Shown: in pieces, positions 28,264 through 34,726 of the stretch
Position numbering within the stretch: the first letter of the stretch is position 1
Layout of the letters: the number at the start of each line of letters is the position of its first letter
Source: a virus
Strand: one strand, 5' to 3'
IMG/VR virus record: IMGVR_UViG_3300028780_000007
Coordinates: 1-56,682 of that record
DNA length: 56,682 bases
Program-made: the position numbers and the translations under genes
The notes under the pieces: generated by a model
The model's database searches: none
Told to the model about the DNA's origin: nothing
The model's input: the letters and a program-made list of their open reading frames with translations, nothing else

Positions 28264-30011
28264 TGAGTTACATCGTGCTCGGAAAATCGGGAGCGCATAA
28301 CGCGAAGCTTGATATCGACATCTTGCTTCGCACGCGCCTTCTCATTCAGGCCAATTCCGGTGGTGGCAAATCCTATTTGCTGCGGAGAATTGCCGAGCAA
28401 CTCTTCGGGAAAGTCCCCGTTATCATCATCGATCCGGAAGGTGAGTTCGCCACGCTGCGCGAGAAGTTTGGGTTTGTTTTGGTCGGCAAAGGTGGCGAGA
28501 CACCGGCAGACCCGCGGTCCGCGGCGCTTGTAGCTCATAAGCTACTCGAGCTCCGCGCCTCCGCGGTGTGCGATTTGTACGAGATGAAGCCTTCGGAGCG
28601 GCATCGGTGGGTGCGATTGTTCGCTGAAGCGATTGTGGACGCACCAAAAAAGCTGTGGCGGCCGACGATTTTCATCGTGGATGAGGTTCACACGTTCGCT
28701 CCAGAGCGCGGCGCCGGCGAGAGTGAAGCGTCGGAAGCGCTAATTGGGATGGCCACGCGCGGCCGGAAACGGCGTTTTTGCTCGATTTGGGCTACGCAGA
28801 GGCTTGGGAAAGTCCGGAAGGACGCTACCGCGGAGTTCTTGAATCGCCTCGTTGGGTCGACGTTTGAGGACGTCGACTTGAAGCGTGCGGCTGAATTGCT
28901 GAGTATTCGTCCAGAAGATCGGCGCGAGTTCGATGCTGAGATGCGCGTGCTGGAGCCTGGCAATTTCTACGGGCTCGGTCGAGCGATCGCGAAAGAGCGG
29001 ATTTTGATTCACATTGGCCCGGTTGAAACGAGCCATGAAGTTGAGGATGCGAAGTACGGCGATGCGCCGCCCCCGGCACCGGATGAAATCCAGAAGCTTT
29101 TGCCGAAGCTGGCGGACTTGCCGAAGGAAGCCGAGGAGAAGGCGAAGACCGAGGCGGAATTGCGTACAGAGATTCGATCTCTCAAAGCGCAGTTGCGTAG
29201 TCAGCCGACCCATAAAATTGAAACGAAGCAGCCTGACAATTCGCAGTGGAATGAAATACAAAGGTACAAGGCTGGCGAAGCTCATCACAAAAAAGAATTC
29301 GAGGATTTATTGAGCATCACGCGGCAAGTCGTAAACGGCGTGGGGCAACTTTCGGTGCTGGCAAGTGAATTGGCAAGAATGAGGATTCCTAAGAGGTTCA
29401 ATATTCCCCGATCGTCAAATTTGCCGAAGGTAAGAGTTTCTAGTGATGATCCACCAAAGCCGTCGCCGCTTCCTCCGCTGCCGAAGCTTGAGAAGTTTCC
29501 GCCAATTGAGCGGGATGCGTCGAACGGAGATTTGGGTGGACCGGAGAAAAAGATTCTTCGCGCACTCTCCGAACTGCGCTCGATCGGGAAAGAAACTCCG
29601 CCGAAAGAAATGGTTGCAGCTTGGGCTTTGTATTCGCCGAACGGTGGGGCGTTTGTGAATCCGCTCGGGAAACTGCGGACACTCGGGCTTGTGGAGTATC
29701 CGGCGCCGGGAGTTGTTTCTCTTACAGCTAGCGGACTTTCCACCATCGGAGAGATTCCGCCGCCTGATTCCGAAGAGATTATGCGGAGGCTTCAGAGTAT
29801 TTGCAGTGGCCCTGAGTGGAAAATCCTCTATGCGCTATTCAAGGAAAGTGGCCAAGAGGAAGTGTCGCGTGCGGATCTCGCGATGCGGAGCGGGTACGAA
29901 GTAAAAGGCGGAGCGTTCGTAAATCCTTTGGGCGCGTTGCGGACCAAGGGGATACTCGATTACCCGCGGCCGGGATTTGTGAAAGCCGCAGATTGGATCT
30001 TCGTGGAATGA
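28263..30011 (+). CDS. HerA/FtsK-like DNA-translocating ATPase with tandem C-terminal domains
   Basis: 582 aa. Walker A near residue 31-37 (ANSGGGKSYLL), Walker B near 137-146 (TIFIVDEVHTF), and ATRGRKRRFCSIWATQRLGKV: the layout of HerA/DUF87-type hexameric ATPases. A long charged helix (about 290-350) leads to a duplicated winged-helix-like C-terminus: 'GGAFVNPLGKLRTLGLVEYPAPGVV' is repeated as 'GGAFVNPLGALRTKGILDYPRPGFV'. HerA-like enzymes pump DNA or act in DNA repair/defence; in a phage this could be a packaging accessory or part of a defence-related system. No NurA nuclease is adjacent. Confidence 0.75.
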   Translation: MSYIVLGKSGAHNAKLDIDILLRTRLLIQANSGGGKSYLLRRIAEQLFGKVPVIIIDPEGEFATLREKFGFVLVGKGGETPADPRSAALVAHKLLELRASAVCDLYEMKPSERHRWVRLFAEAIVDAPKKLWRPTIFIVDEVHTFAPERGAGESEASEALIGMATRGRKRRFCSIWATQRLGKVRKDATAEFLNRLVGSTFEDVDLKRAAELLSIRPEDRREFDAEMRVLEPGNFYGLGRAIAKERILIHIGPVETSHEVEDAKYGDAPPPAPDEIQKLLPKLADLPKEAEEKAKTEAELRTEIRSLKAQLRSQPTHKIETKQPDNSQWNEIQRYKAGEAHHKKEFEDLLSITRQVVNGVGQLSVLASELARMRIPKRFNIPRSSNLPKVRVSSDDPPKPSPLPPLPKLEKFPPIERDASNGDLGGPEKKILRALSELRSIGKETPPKEMVAAWALYSPNGGAFVNPLGKLRTLGLVEYPAPGVVSLTASGLSTIGEIPPPDSEEIMRRLQSICSGPEWKILYALFKESGQEEVSRADLAMRSGYEVKGGAFVNPLGALRTKGILDYPRPGFVKAADWIFVE

Positions 30012-30418
30012 AAGCACTTTCTATGACGCAGCCGTGGGCATCGTTGGTAGCGCTCGAAGAAAAGCGAATCGAGACGCGCTCGTGGAAAACACCGTACCGA
30101 GGGCCGTTGGCAATCCATGCGGCGAAAACGTATCCAGGATGGGCGAAGGAATGGTGCAAGGAACCCACGTTCGCTAAGGCGCTAGGCAATTGCTGCCCAG
30201 AACTCTATCGCGGCTCGATCGTGTGTGTGACGAGTTTGCTGGATTGTGTTCGGACAGAAGACATCCGTGACAAATTGGAGTCAAAGGAAATAGCGTTTGG
30301 CGATTACGGGATGGCTCGGTGGGCATGGATTCTCGGTCCAGTGGTAAAGCGGTTTGGAAGCGTCGAGTTTCCGGCAACCGGGCATTTGGGATTGTGGGAG
30401 TGGGACGAACGCTCGTAG
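30008..30418 (+). CDS. ASCH-domain protein
   Basis: 136 aa. KALSMTQPWASLVALEEKRIETRSWKTPYRGPLAIHAAKTYP is the ASCH start (S..QPWA..I..G.K..E.R.W.T.YRG...IHA). ASCH domains bind RNA or modified nucleosides; some act as amidases or translation regulators. ATGA overlap with the HerA-like gene. Confidence 0.75.
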   Translation: MKALSMTQPWASLVALEEKRIETRSWKTPYRGPLAIHAAKTYPGWAKEWCKEPTFAKALGNCCPELYRGSIVCVTSLLDCVRTEDIRDKLESKEIAFGDYGMARWAWILGPVVKRFGSVEFPATGHLGLWEWDERS

Positions 30419-30425
30419 TTTATTC

Positions 30426-30454
30426 TTGACTATATTTCTGGTCGGAGGTAGATT
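30426..30454 (+). promoter_or_regulatory. Possible promoter for a nearly leaderless mRNA
   Basis: TTGACT (30426-30431), 17-bp spacer, TAGATT (30449-30454). RNA would start at or next to the ATG at 30461. A GGAGG also lies in the spacer at unusual distance (12 bp) from the ATG, so it may act as ribosome-binding site from an upstream transcript instead. Confidence 0.4.
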
Positions 30455-30460
30455 TCGAAC

Positions 30461-30991
30461 ATGCAACGGCTATCAGATGCGATTATGCTTGGATCAACGT
30501 TGAAAAAGCATGGGCGTAGAGGAATGTTGTTTGACGATGACGGTGGGGCTTGTGCGGTAGGAATGGCATATACCGCCATTGGTATGACGAGGGAAATTTA
30601 TTTTGCTACTCCGCCAGAATACGTAACTAAATTTATAAGGAACCAGGGATGGTTTTGGTGTTTTGACAAAACTGCAATGCTTCCATCGTGGGCATTGAAA
30701 TGGACGCCGGGTGAGGTGGAGGATTATCGCGTCTCTGACATCATTACCTATTTGTACGATCACTATGTTTCCACAGACAAGGCTACGCTCGAGATGCTGG
30801 TTGATTGGGTTCGCTCCGTCGAGGACGAGCTTGGCGTCTATGCAAATGGATCGTCCGAAGGTCTGGACGACAAGGTTCCTAGCGATAGTCCTAAATTGGA
30901 CTGTTTGCCGGAAGAAGGTGCCGTAACATTGGGTACTGCGGGAAACTGTGTGGTGAACACGGCTCCTGCGTCAGTAACGCTAGTGACGTAA
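30461..30991 (+). CDS. Conserved-type phage protein (LG..G.CA.GMA)
   Basis: 176 aa. LKKHGRRGMLFDDDGGACAVGMAYTAIG and a C-terminal LVDWVRSVEDELG match a frequent phage hypothetical family (G.CA.GA......I......IADWV..LE). Function unknown. A structured-looking, repeat-free gap of 76 bp follows. Confidence 0.65.
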   Translation: MQRLSDAIMLGSTLKKHGRRGMLFDDDGGACAVGMAYTAIGMTREIYFATPPEYVTKFIRNQGWFWCFDKTAMLPSWALKWTPGEVEDYRVSDIITYLYDHYVSTDKATLEMLVDWVRSVEDELGVYANGSSEGLDDKVPSDSPKLDCLPEEGAVTLGTAGNCVVNTAPASVTLVT

Positions 30992-31067
30992 ACTCGCAGC
31001 GGCACCAAAAAGTTTGGTACAGAGCATCACCTGGTTGTAAAAATTTATCAAGAAAGGAGGACAACCG

Positions 31068-31187
31068 ATGGCTTTGAATTCAACCGAAACTGCTCGCCTT
31101 GCTGACCTGGTGAAAATTCCAGTGGCCCAGCGTACTCCAGCACAAACGAAAGAGATTTCGGATCTACAATCAAGACAGAATAGCTAA
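31068..31187 (+). CDS. Small phage protein
   Basis: 39 aa preceded by a perfect AAAGGAGG. Polar, helical (TARLADLVKIPVAQRTPAQTKEI). Last gene before the operator/tRNA region. Unknown function. Confidence 0.55.
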   Translation: MALNSTETARLADLVKIPVAQRTPAQTKEISDLQSRQNS

Positions 31188-31239
31188 GGTTTGCACGTCA
31201 GGTGATGTTCTGTACTTATGTAATTCCCTAAAGTTCGCC

Positions 31240-31253
31240 GTCCATATCTGGAC
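31240..31253. promoter_or_regulatory. 14-bp palindromic operator-like site, copy 9
   Basis: GTCCATATCTGGAC flanked by GCC/GGC, extending the symmetric block to about 20 bp. It lies 13 bp before the ATG of 31267-31602, next to its AGGAG ribosome-binding site. Confidence 0.75.
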
Positions 31254-31266
31254 GGCAGGAGAAAAA

Positions 31267-31602
31267 ATGGAAACCCCGATGAATGAAAACGAGATCCAGA
31301 TTCGTTCGCACGAATTGAGTCTTTTGGGCGATCACCTGACGCGCCACGGTTTGACCGATCCGGTCATTCGGAAGTATATCGACGACCGCGGGAAGGCGCT
31401 GCGTTACGTGGCGCCGGCCGAGAAGCGCGCGTTCGTGCGGCGCGAAGGCCCGGTTCCTGCGGACAAGATGTTCAAGCCGTATCCGCTTGCGGGCGGGCCG
31501 CGTGGCGGATCGCCGACACCGATTTCCGGAACTGGCGCAAAGCCGTTCACTCCGTATCCGGTCGCACCGGCCGCGCAACAGCCCGGAAAGAGCGCGCGAT
31601 AA
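31267..31602 (+). CDS. Phage protein of unknown function, basic
   Basis: 111 aa: helical N-terminus (SHELSLLGDHLTRHGLTDPVIRKYIDDRGKALRY) and a proline/glycine-rich basic C-terminus (PYPVAPAAQQPGKSAR). First gene before the tRNA array. Confidence 0.6.
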   Translation: METPMNENEIQIRSHELSLLGDHLTRHGLTDPVIRKYIDDRGKALRYVAPAEKRAFVRREGPVPADKMFKPYPLAGGPRGGSPTPISGTGAKPFTPYPVAPAAQQPGKSAR

Positions 31603-31606
31603 TTTC

Positions 31607-31682
31607 GCCAGCGTAGTTCAACGGTAAGAACGCTTCTCTCATAAGGAAGAAATGCACGGTCCAATTCCGGCCGCTGGTACCA
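31607..31682 (+). tRNA. tRNA-Met or -Ile2 (CAT)
   Basis: Acceptor GCCAGCG/CGCTGGT, D-arm GTTC..GAAC, anticodon arm CTTCT-CTCATAA-GGAAG (CAT), CCA encoded. The T-stem pairs poorly and the T-loop is TCCAATT, so it may be divergent or inactive. CAT could also be the tilS-type Ile anticodon. Confidence 0.7.
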
Positions 31683-31701
31683 CTAACCTCGAAAGGACAC
31701 T

Positions 31702-32061
31702 ATGAAAGCTGAACAGGTTGCAAGGGTTTGCCATGAGGCCAATCGGGCCTACTGTGAGGCGATCGGCGATAACTCGCAGGTACGGTGGGAAGATGCTCCG
31801 ACGTGGCAACGCCAGTCGGCCATCACTGGCGTTGAGTTCGTTTTAAAGTCGCTGAGAGAATCAAAAACACTTCCGAGCCCGAGCATGTCGCACGAAAGTT
31901 GGTTGCGGGAGAAGACGAAGGATGGATGGAAATACGGGCCAGTGAAGGACGTCGAGAAGAAAGAGCATCCGTGTTTTGTTTCTTACGATCAATTGCCGCC
32001 GCAGCAGCGCGCGAAAGATTTTCTGTTTCTGGCGGTCGTGGAAGCGTTGTACAATTTCTGA
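31702..32061 (+). CDS. RyR-domain phage protein
   Basis: 119 aa. ARVCHEANRAYCEAIGDNSQVRWEDAPTWQRQSAITGVEF, then SHESWLREKTKDGWKYGPVKDVEKKEHPCFVSYDQLP and a KDFLFLAVVEAL end are the RyR-domain landmarks (small helical domain, also used in T4-like phage proteins). Known members bind nucleotide-like ligands in a few cases; role here unknown. Lies inside the tRNA array. Confidence 0.75.
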   Translation: MKAEQVARVCHEANRAYCEAIGDNSQVRWEDAPTWQRQSAITGVEFVLKSLRESKTLPSPSMSHESWLREKTKDGWKYGPVKDVEKKEHPCFVSYDQLPPQQRAKDFLFLAVVEALYNF

Positions 32062-32062
32062 C

Positions 32063-32139
32063 GCGGACATTGAGCTACGGTGCGCTCGCATCTCTCATAA
32101 GGATGGCCTTATCTGGTTCAACTCCAGAGTCCGCAACCA
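32063..32139 (+). tRNA. tRNA-Met (CAT), second copy
   Basis: Anticodon arm CATCT-CTCATAA-GGATG, T-arm TCTGG-TTCAACT-CCAGA, CCA encoded. Acceptor pairs 6 of 7. Distinct from the 31607 copy, so one may be the initiator and one the elongator or Ile2 type. Confidence 0.75.
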
Positions 32140-32141
32140 AC

Positions 32142-32215
32142 TGGGAAGTCGGCCAAAGGTAGGCCGCTGGGCCTTGGACTCAGCTATCCACGTTCGAGTC
32201 GTGGCTTCCCAGCCA
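32142..32215 (+). tRNA. tRNA-Gln (TTG), C33
   Basis: Acceptor TGGGAAG/CTTCCCA, D-stem GGCC/GGCC, anticodon arm CTGGG-CCTTGGA-CTCAG, CCA encoded. The anticodon loop has C at position 33 instead of the near-universal U. Confidence 0.75.
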
Positions 32216-32222
32216 AATTTTT

Positions 32223-32296
32223 GCGCAGTTAGGTCAGTGGTAGACCGCCCGCCTCCAAATCGGGAAACGGAAGTTCGATCCTTTCGCTGCGCGCCA
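32223..32296 (+). tRNA. tRNA-Trp (CCA)
   Basis: Anticodon arm CCCGC-CTCCAAA-TCGGG (U33 present, CCA anticodon), acceptor GCGCAG/CTGCGC, CCA encoded. Confidence 0.8.
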
Positions 32297-32297
32297 C

Positions 32298-32387
32298 GGA
32301 GAAATGCTCGAGAGGCTGAAGAGGTCCGACTGCTACTCGGACGTGCTGTAAAAGGCACCGTTGGTTCGAATCCAACTTTCTCCGCCA
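32298..32387 (+). tRNA. tRNA-Ser (GCT)
   Basis: Anticodon arm TCCGA-CTGCTAC-TCGGA, long variable arm (class II), acceptor GGAGAAA pairing with TTTCTCC, CCA encoded. A second Ser tRNA (TGA) follows at 34446. Confidence 0.85.
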
Positions 32388-32391
32388 GTTC

Positions 32392-32467
32392 GGTCCCGTA
32401 GCTCAATTGGAAAGAGTTCCAGATTACGAATCTGGCGATCGCGGTTCGAATCCGTGCGGGACCGCCA
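32392..32467 (+). tRNA. tRNA-Arg (ACG)
   Basis: Acceptor GGTCCCG/CGGGACC, anticodon arm CCAGA-TTACGAA-TCTGG, T-loop TTCGAAT, CCA encoded. One of four Arg isoacceptors. Confidence 0.85.
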
Positions 32468-32472
32468 AGTTT

Positions 32473-32560
32473 GGAGCAATGGCACAGCGGCAACTGCCCC
32501 GGACTGTAAATCCGGTGTCCCTTCGGGACTACGAAGGTTCGAGTCCTTCTTGCTCCACCA
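32473..32560 (+). tRNA. tRNA-Tyr (GTA)
   Basis: Class II form with anticodon arm CCGGA-CTGTAAA-TCCGG, variable stem GTCCC/GGGAC, CCA encoded. Confidence 0.85.
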
Positions 32561-32565
32561 TTTTC

Positions 32566-32641
32566 GGTTCCGTCGTCCAATTGCACAGGACACTACCCTC
32601 CGAAGGTAAAAATTCCGGTTGGAATCCGGACGGGACCGCCA
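32566..32641 (+). tRNA. tRNA-Arg (CCG)
   Basis: Acceptor GGTTCCG/CGGGACC, anticodon arm with loop CTCCGAA, CCA encoded. One stem end pair is a mismatch. Confidence 0.75.
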
Positions 32642-32649
32642 AATAACTA

Positions 32650-32678
32650 TTGCAAGCCTGAAGTCTTTCCTGTAAAAC
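32650..32678 (+). promoter_or_regulatory. Possible promoter, reversed-core neighbour
   Basis: TTGCAA (32650-32655), 17-bp spacer, TAAAAC (32673-32678), 10 bp before tRNA-Arg(CCT). AAAACAGCAAGCG, the reverse of the family core with one change, begins at the -10 box and ends just before the tRNA. Weak by itself; the shared core makes it credible. Confidence 0.4.
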
Positions 32679-32687
32679 AGCAAGCGT

Positions 32688-32762
32688 GCTCTCGTGGCCG
32701 AATGGACTAGGCGCTCGAGTCCTAATCGAGTAACGCGAGTTCGAATCTCGCCGAGAGCTCCA
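32688..32762 (+). tRNA. tRNA-Arg (CCT)
   Basis: Anticodon arm CTCGA-GTCCTAA-TCGAG, acceptor GCTCTCG/CGAGAGC, T-loop TTCGAAT, CCA encoded. Confidence 0.85.
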
Positions 32763-32763
32763 T

Positions 32764-32840
32764 GCGAGCGTGGTGCAACTGGTAGACACGGTGACCCCAA
32801 AAGTCATTTTTTGCGAGTTCGAATCTCGCCGCTCGCACCA
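32764..32840 (+). tRNA. tRNA-Leu (CAA), C33, short variable arm
   Basis: Leu-like D-arm (GTGGTGCAACTGGTAGACAC), anticodon arm GTGAC-CCCAAAA-GTCAT, T-arm GCGAG-TTCGAAT-CTCGC, CCA encoded. Position 33 is C and the variable region is only about five nt, unlike ordinary class II Leu tRNAs. Confidence 0.7.
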
Positions 32841-32854
32841 ATATTGGAGGGGTG

Positions 32855-32995
32855 ATGGGAACTACTTGTAAGCACGGAACGGACAATATGTTTACGTGTC
32901 CTCATTGCCGAAAAGAATTTAAGGTTTCCGAAGCGATCAGGGAGCCGAGAAAAGAAGAGAAGTCGATGGAAGAGCAGCAACGAGAAGTTGAGTGA
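32855..32995 (+). CDS. Small zinc-finger protein inside the tRNA array
   Basis: 46 aa; GGAGGGGTG upstream. C-x-H then C-x2-H-C (CKHGTDNMFTCPHCRKEF) and a charged helical tail. No family recognised. Confidence 0.6.
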   Translation: MGTTCKHGTDNMFTCPHCRKEFKVSEAIREPRKEEKSMEEQQREVE

Positions 32996-32999
32996 CATT

Positions 33000-33082
33000 G
33001 CGCGAGTGGTGGAATGCATACACATCAGCCTTAGAAGCTGACGCCTTCGGGATTGGGGGTTCGACTCCCTCCTCGCGCACCA
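33000..33082 (+). tRNA. tRNA-Leu (TAG)
   Basis: Class II with variable arm CGCCTTCGGG, anticodon arm TCAGC-CTTAGAA-GCTGA, acceptor GCGCGAG/CTCGCGC, CCA encoded. Confidence 0.85.
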
Positions 33083-33092
33083 AATTTAGAAT

Positions 33093-33169
33093 GCGCCACT
33101 ATCCCAACTGGAAGAGGACGTGGACTTAAAATCCACTAGATCGGAGTTCGAATCTCCGGTGGCGCACCA
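33093..33169 (+). tRNA. tRNA with TAA anticodon (Leu), class I shape
   Basis: Acceptor GCGCCAC/GTGGCGC, anticodon arm GTGGA-CTTAAAA-TCCAC, T-arm CGGAG-TTCGAAT-CTCCG, CCA encoded. TAA predicts Leu, but the variable region is short as in class I tRNAs, so its charging identity is less certain. Confidence 0.75.
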
Positions 33170-33179
33170 AAATCGTGCC

Positions 33180-33431
33180 ATGAAATCAGCGTGCCCAAAT
33201 TGCTTAACTCCGAGCGATCTCCCGGTAAACATACGGCCGGATTGGTTCGTTCTCTGCTTTTCCTGCGCGTTCATTGGGGTTCTCGCGGCGGATATGAGCG
33301 TGCGAGAGGCAACCGATAGGGATTTCGCCGAGGCGACCGAGTACGCTAGGGGCTGGATGTATCGCAAACAGAACCTCGTGTTGATAAATATTTACAGAAA
33401 AAGGTTTGCACGGCACGCGGACATGAATTAA
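33180..33431 (+). CDS. Small zinc-ribbon protein inside the tRNA array
   Basis: 83 aa. C-x2-C (SACPNCLTPS) and C-x2-C (LCFSCAFIG) flank a short hydrophobic stretch; basic C-terminus. No family recognised. Confidence 0.6.
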   Translation: MKSACPNCLTPSDLPVNIRPDWFVLCFSCAFIGVLAADMSVREATDRDFAEATEYARGWMYRKQNLVLINIYRKRFARHADMN

Positions 33432-33439
33432 ATTTCTTT

Positions 33440-33517
33440 GGGGCTGTGCGGTAAGGGACATCCGGCCCGTCTTCTAAGCGGGATAATTTGAGAGTTCGAA
33501 TCTCTCCAGCCCCACCA
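33440..33517 (+). tRNA. tRNA-Arg (TCT)
   Basis: Anticodon arm CCCGT-CTTCTAA-GCGGG, acceptor GGGGCTG/CAGCCCC, T-loop TTCGAAT, CCA encoded. Confidence 0.85.
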
Positions 33518-33519
33518 GT

Positions 33520-33594
33520 GGCGCGGTAGCCAAGTGGGAAGGTTGGGGCCTGCAAAGTCCCGATGAGCGTGTTCGATTCACGCCCGCGCCTCCA
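33520..33594 (+). tRNA. tRNA-Cys (GCA)
   Basis: Anticodon arm GGGGC-CTGCAAA-GTCCC, acceptor GGCGCGG/CCGCGCC, CCA encoded. Confidence 0.85.
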
Positions 33595-33618
33595 AGATTC
33601 GTAAGGGAGGAAAAAGTA

Positions 33619-33819
33619 ATGTTTTTGACTCCTGTAGTTACAGTGCTTGAAAAGATTGCCGTGTCGATCAACAGGCTTACAACTGCTGTCGATACGAGAG
33701 GAGAACAGATTTCTAATGTTCTCGGTCAAATCTTGAAGGCACTTCAGAAGCAACCACAAGTACCTGGGGAGGCGGTTTCCCTGAAACTCACCCTCGGTAA
33801 AGCAGTGCAACAGAAGTAA
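33619..33819 (+). CDS. Small helical phage protein
   Basis: 66 aa, AAGGGAGG upstream. Predicted helical: VVTVLEKIAVSINRLTTAVDTRGEQISNVLGQILKALQ, compatible with a small coiled coil. Unknown function. Confidence 0.6.
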   Translation: MFLTPVVTVLEKIAVSINRLTTAVDTRGEQISNVLGQILKALQKQPQVPGEAVSLKLTLGKAVQQK

Positions 33820-33840
33820 AATTCACGGAGGAAAAACGAA

Positions 33841-34221
33841 ATGGCAAACCCACAGATTGGAGATACCCAGCAGGCGCCTTATTCTGTAACCGGTTTGGAC
33901 GCGGACGGACAGCCGGCGCAGCTTGAACCAGGTGATGTGGTAACTGTCACGTCTTCGGCCCCAGCATCGCTTTCGGTTGTTCCCGACGCAACGCCGGCTC
34001 CGGGCTCGCTCGCTTCCGGTCAGTTGGTTGGCGGAACGACGCTTGCGGTTGGAGTGACGATCACGGCGGTCATCACGCACACGGACGGCACTTCGGCAAC
34101 GGCGACGGATACGATTGACGTCGTTTCCGGTGAGGCTGCAACGTTGGCAATCGGGCTCGGCGCACCTGTGTCGCAGACGCAGCCACCGGCGCCGGCTTCG
34201 GCTCGTCAGGCTGGTCGGTAA
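33841..34221 (+). CDS. Ig-like-fold phage protein
   Basis: 126 aa. Repeated beta pattern with DADGQPAQLEPGDVVTVTSSAP and VGVTITAVITHTDGTSATATDTIDVV, like bacterial Ig (Big) domains used as decoration on phage capsids and tails. No signal peptide. Probably a virion surface protein despite lying in the tRNA region. Confidence 0.6.
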   Translation: MANPQIGDTQQAPYSVTGLDADGQPAQLEPGDVVTVTSSAPASLSVVPDATPAPGSLASGQLVGGTTLAVGVTITAVITHTDGTSATATDTIDVVSGEAATLAIGLGAPVSQTQPPAPASARQAGR

Positions 34222-34242
34222 CATCGTTTCGTAGTTTGGGTT

Positions 34243-34345
34243 GGGGTACGCGAAGGGCAAGCCGTGTAGACGGCGCGTACCCCGGCCATCATTCAAGTTT
34301 GTTTTAATAGGCCGATCCTTGTTAAAGGAAACGGCCTATAATTTT
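34243..34345 (+). ncRNA. Structured RNA segment, two long hairpins
   Basis: First hairpin: 10-bp stem GGGGTACGCG (34243-34252)/CGCGTACCCC (34274-34283) with an inner CCGT-GTAG-ACGG hairpin. Second: ATAGGCCG (34307-34314)/CGGCCTAT (34332-34339) topped by TCCTT-GTTA-AAGGA, then ATAATTTTAAT. It ends seven bp before the next tRNA. Could be a processing or termination element, or an independent RNA. Confidence 0.6.
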
Positions 34346-34351
34346 AATATG

Positions 34352-34443
34352 GGTCGCCAGCACTGGGTGCGGGTTCGGCTTATACCCGAGCGAGATTCCC
34401 GGATTGGGGAGACGGCACGGATCGTAACCGTGGGCGACCACCA
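34352..34443 (+). tRNA. Unusual tRNA-like gene, isotype unresolved
   Basis: Perfect 7-bp acceptor GGTCGCC/GGCGACC, discriminator A, encoded CCA, and T-arm CACGG-ATCGTAA-CCGTG (same odd T-loop as tRNA-Thr(TGT) at 37013). Between them the D-arm is compact, and the anticodon arm can be drawn as TTCGG-CTTATAC-CCGAG (anticodon TAT, Ile) with a 25-nt extra arm, or as GGGTT-CGGCTTA-TACCC (GCT). The isotype cannot be decided by eye. Confidence 0.5.
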
Positions 34444-34445
34444 TC

Positions 34446-34533
34446 GGAAGGCACTGCTGCAAGGGCGGCAACTGGCCCTGAAAGCCAGGGCGTCTCCAAC
34501 GGGACGGGGGTTCGAATCCTCTGCCTTCCGCCA
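34446..34533 (+). tRNA. tRNA-Ser (TGA), C33
   Basis: Class II with anticodon arm CTGGC-CCTGAAA-GCCAG; position 33 is C. Acceptor GGAAGGC pairs with GCCTTCC, T-loop TTCGAAT, CCA encoded. Confidence 0.8.
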
Positions 34534-34543
34534 AATTTCATTT

Positions 34544-34557
34544 GTCCAGATATGGAC
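34544..34557. promoter_or_regulatory. 14-bp palindromic operator-like site, copy 10
   Basis: GTCCAGATATGGAC followed by GAAT, in the 28-bp gap between tRNA-Ser(TGA) and tRNA-Ile(GAT). Its place inside a tRNA transcript argues for a function other than, or beyond, promoter repression. Confidence 0.75.
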
Positions 34558-34561
34558 GAAT

Positions 34562-34635
34562 GGTGGCGTAGCTCAGTGGCAGAGCTCGCGGTCGATAACC
34601 GCGCGACGGGTGTTCGATTCACCACGTCACCACCA
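34562..34635 (+). tRNA. tRNA-Ile (GAT), C33
   Basis: Anticodon arm CGCGG-TCGATAA-CCGCG with C33; acceptor GGTGGCG/CGTCACC; CCA encoded. Confidence 0.8.
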
Positions 34636-34637
34636 AC

Positions 34638-34711
34638 GCTGACTTCGTACAATGGAAGTACTCTCGTTTGAAGCACGAGCAACGTCCGTTCGATTCGGAC
34701 AGTCAGCGCCA
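34638..34711 (+). tRNA. tRNA-Phe (GAA)
   Basis: Anticodon arm CTCGT-TTGAAGC-ACGAG, acceptor GCTGACT/AGTCAGC, CCA encoded. Confidence 0.85.
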
Positions 34712-34726
34712 CTCTTAGGAGGAGCA

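Noticed and set aside
34352-34443. Circularly permuted tRNA or intron-containing tRNA
   Set aside because: The 5' and 3' acceptor strands and CCA are in normal order, so a permuted order is not needed; the odd T-loop recurs in a normal tRNA at 37013.
32062-34711. Many ORFs on both strands across the tRNA genes
   Set aside because: They reflect tRNA sequences (repeated S-N-R-x-R-R-like strings) and have no ribosome-binding sites.
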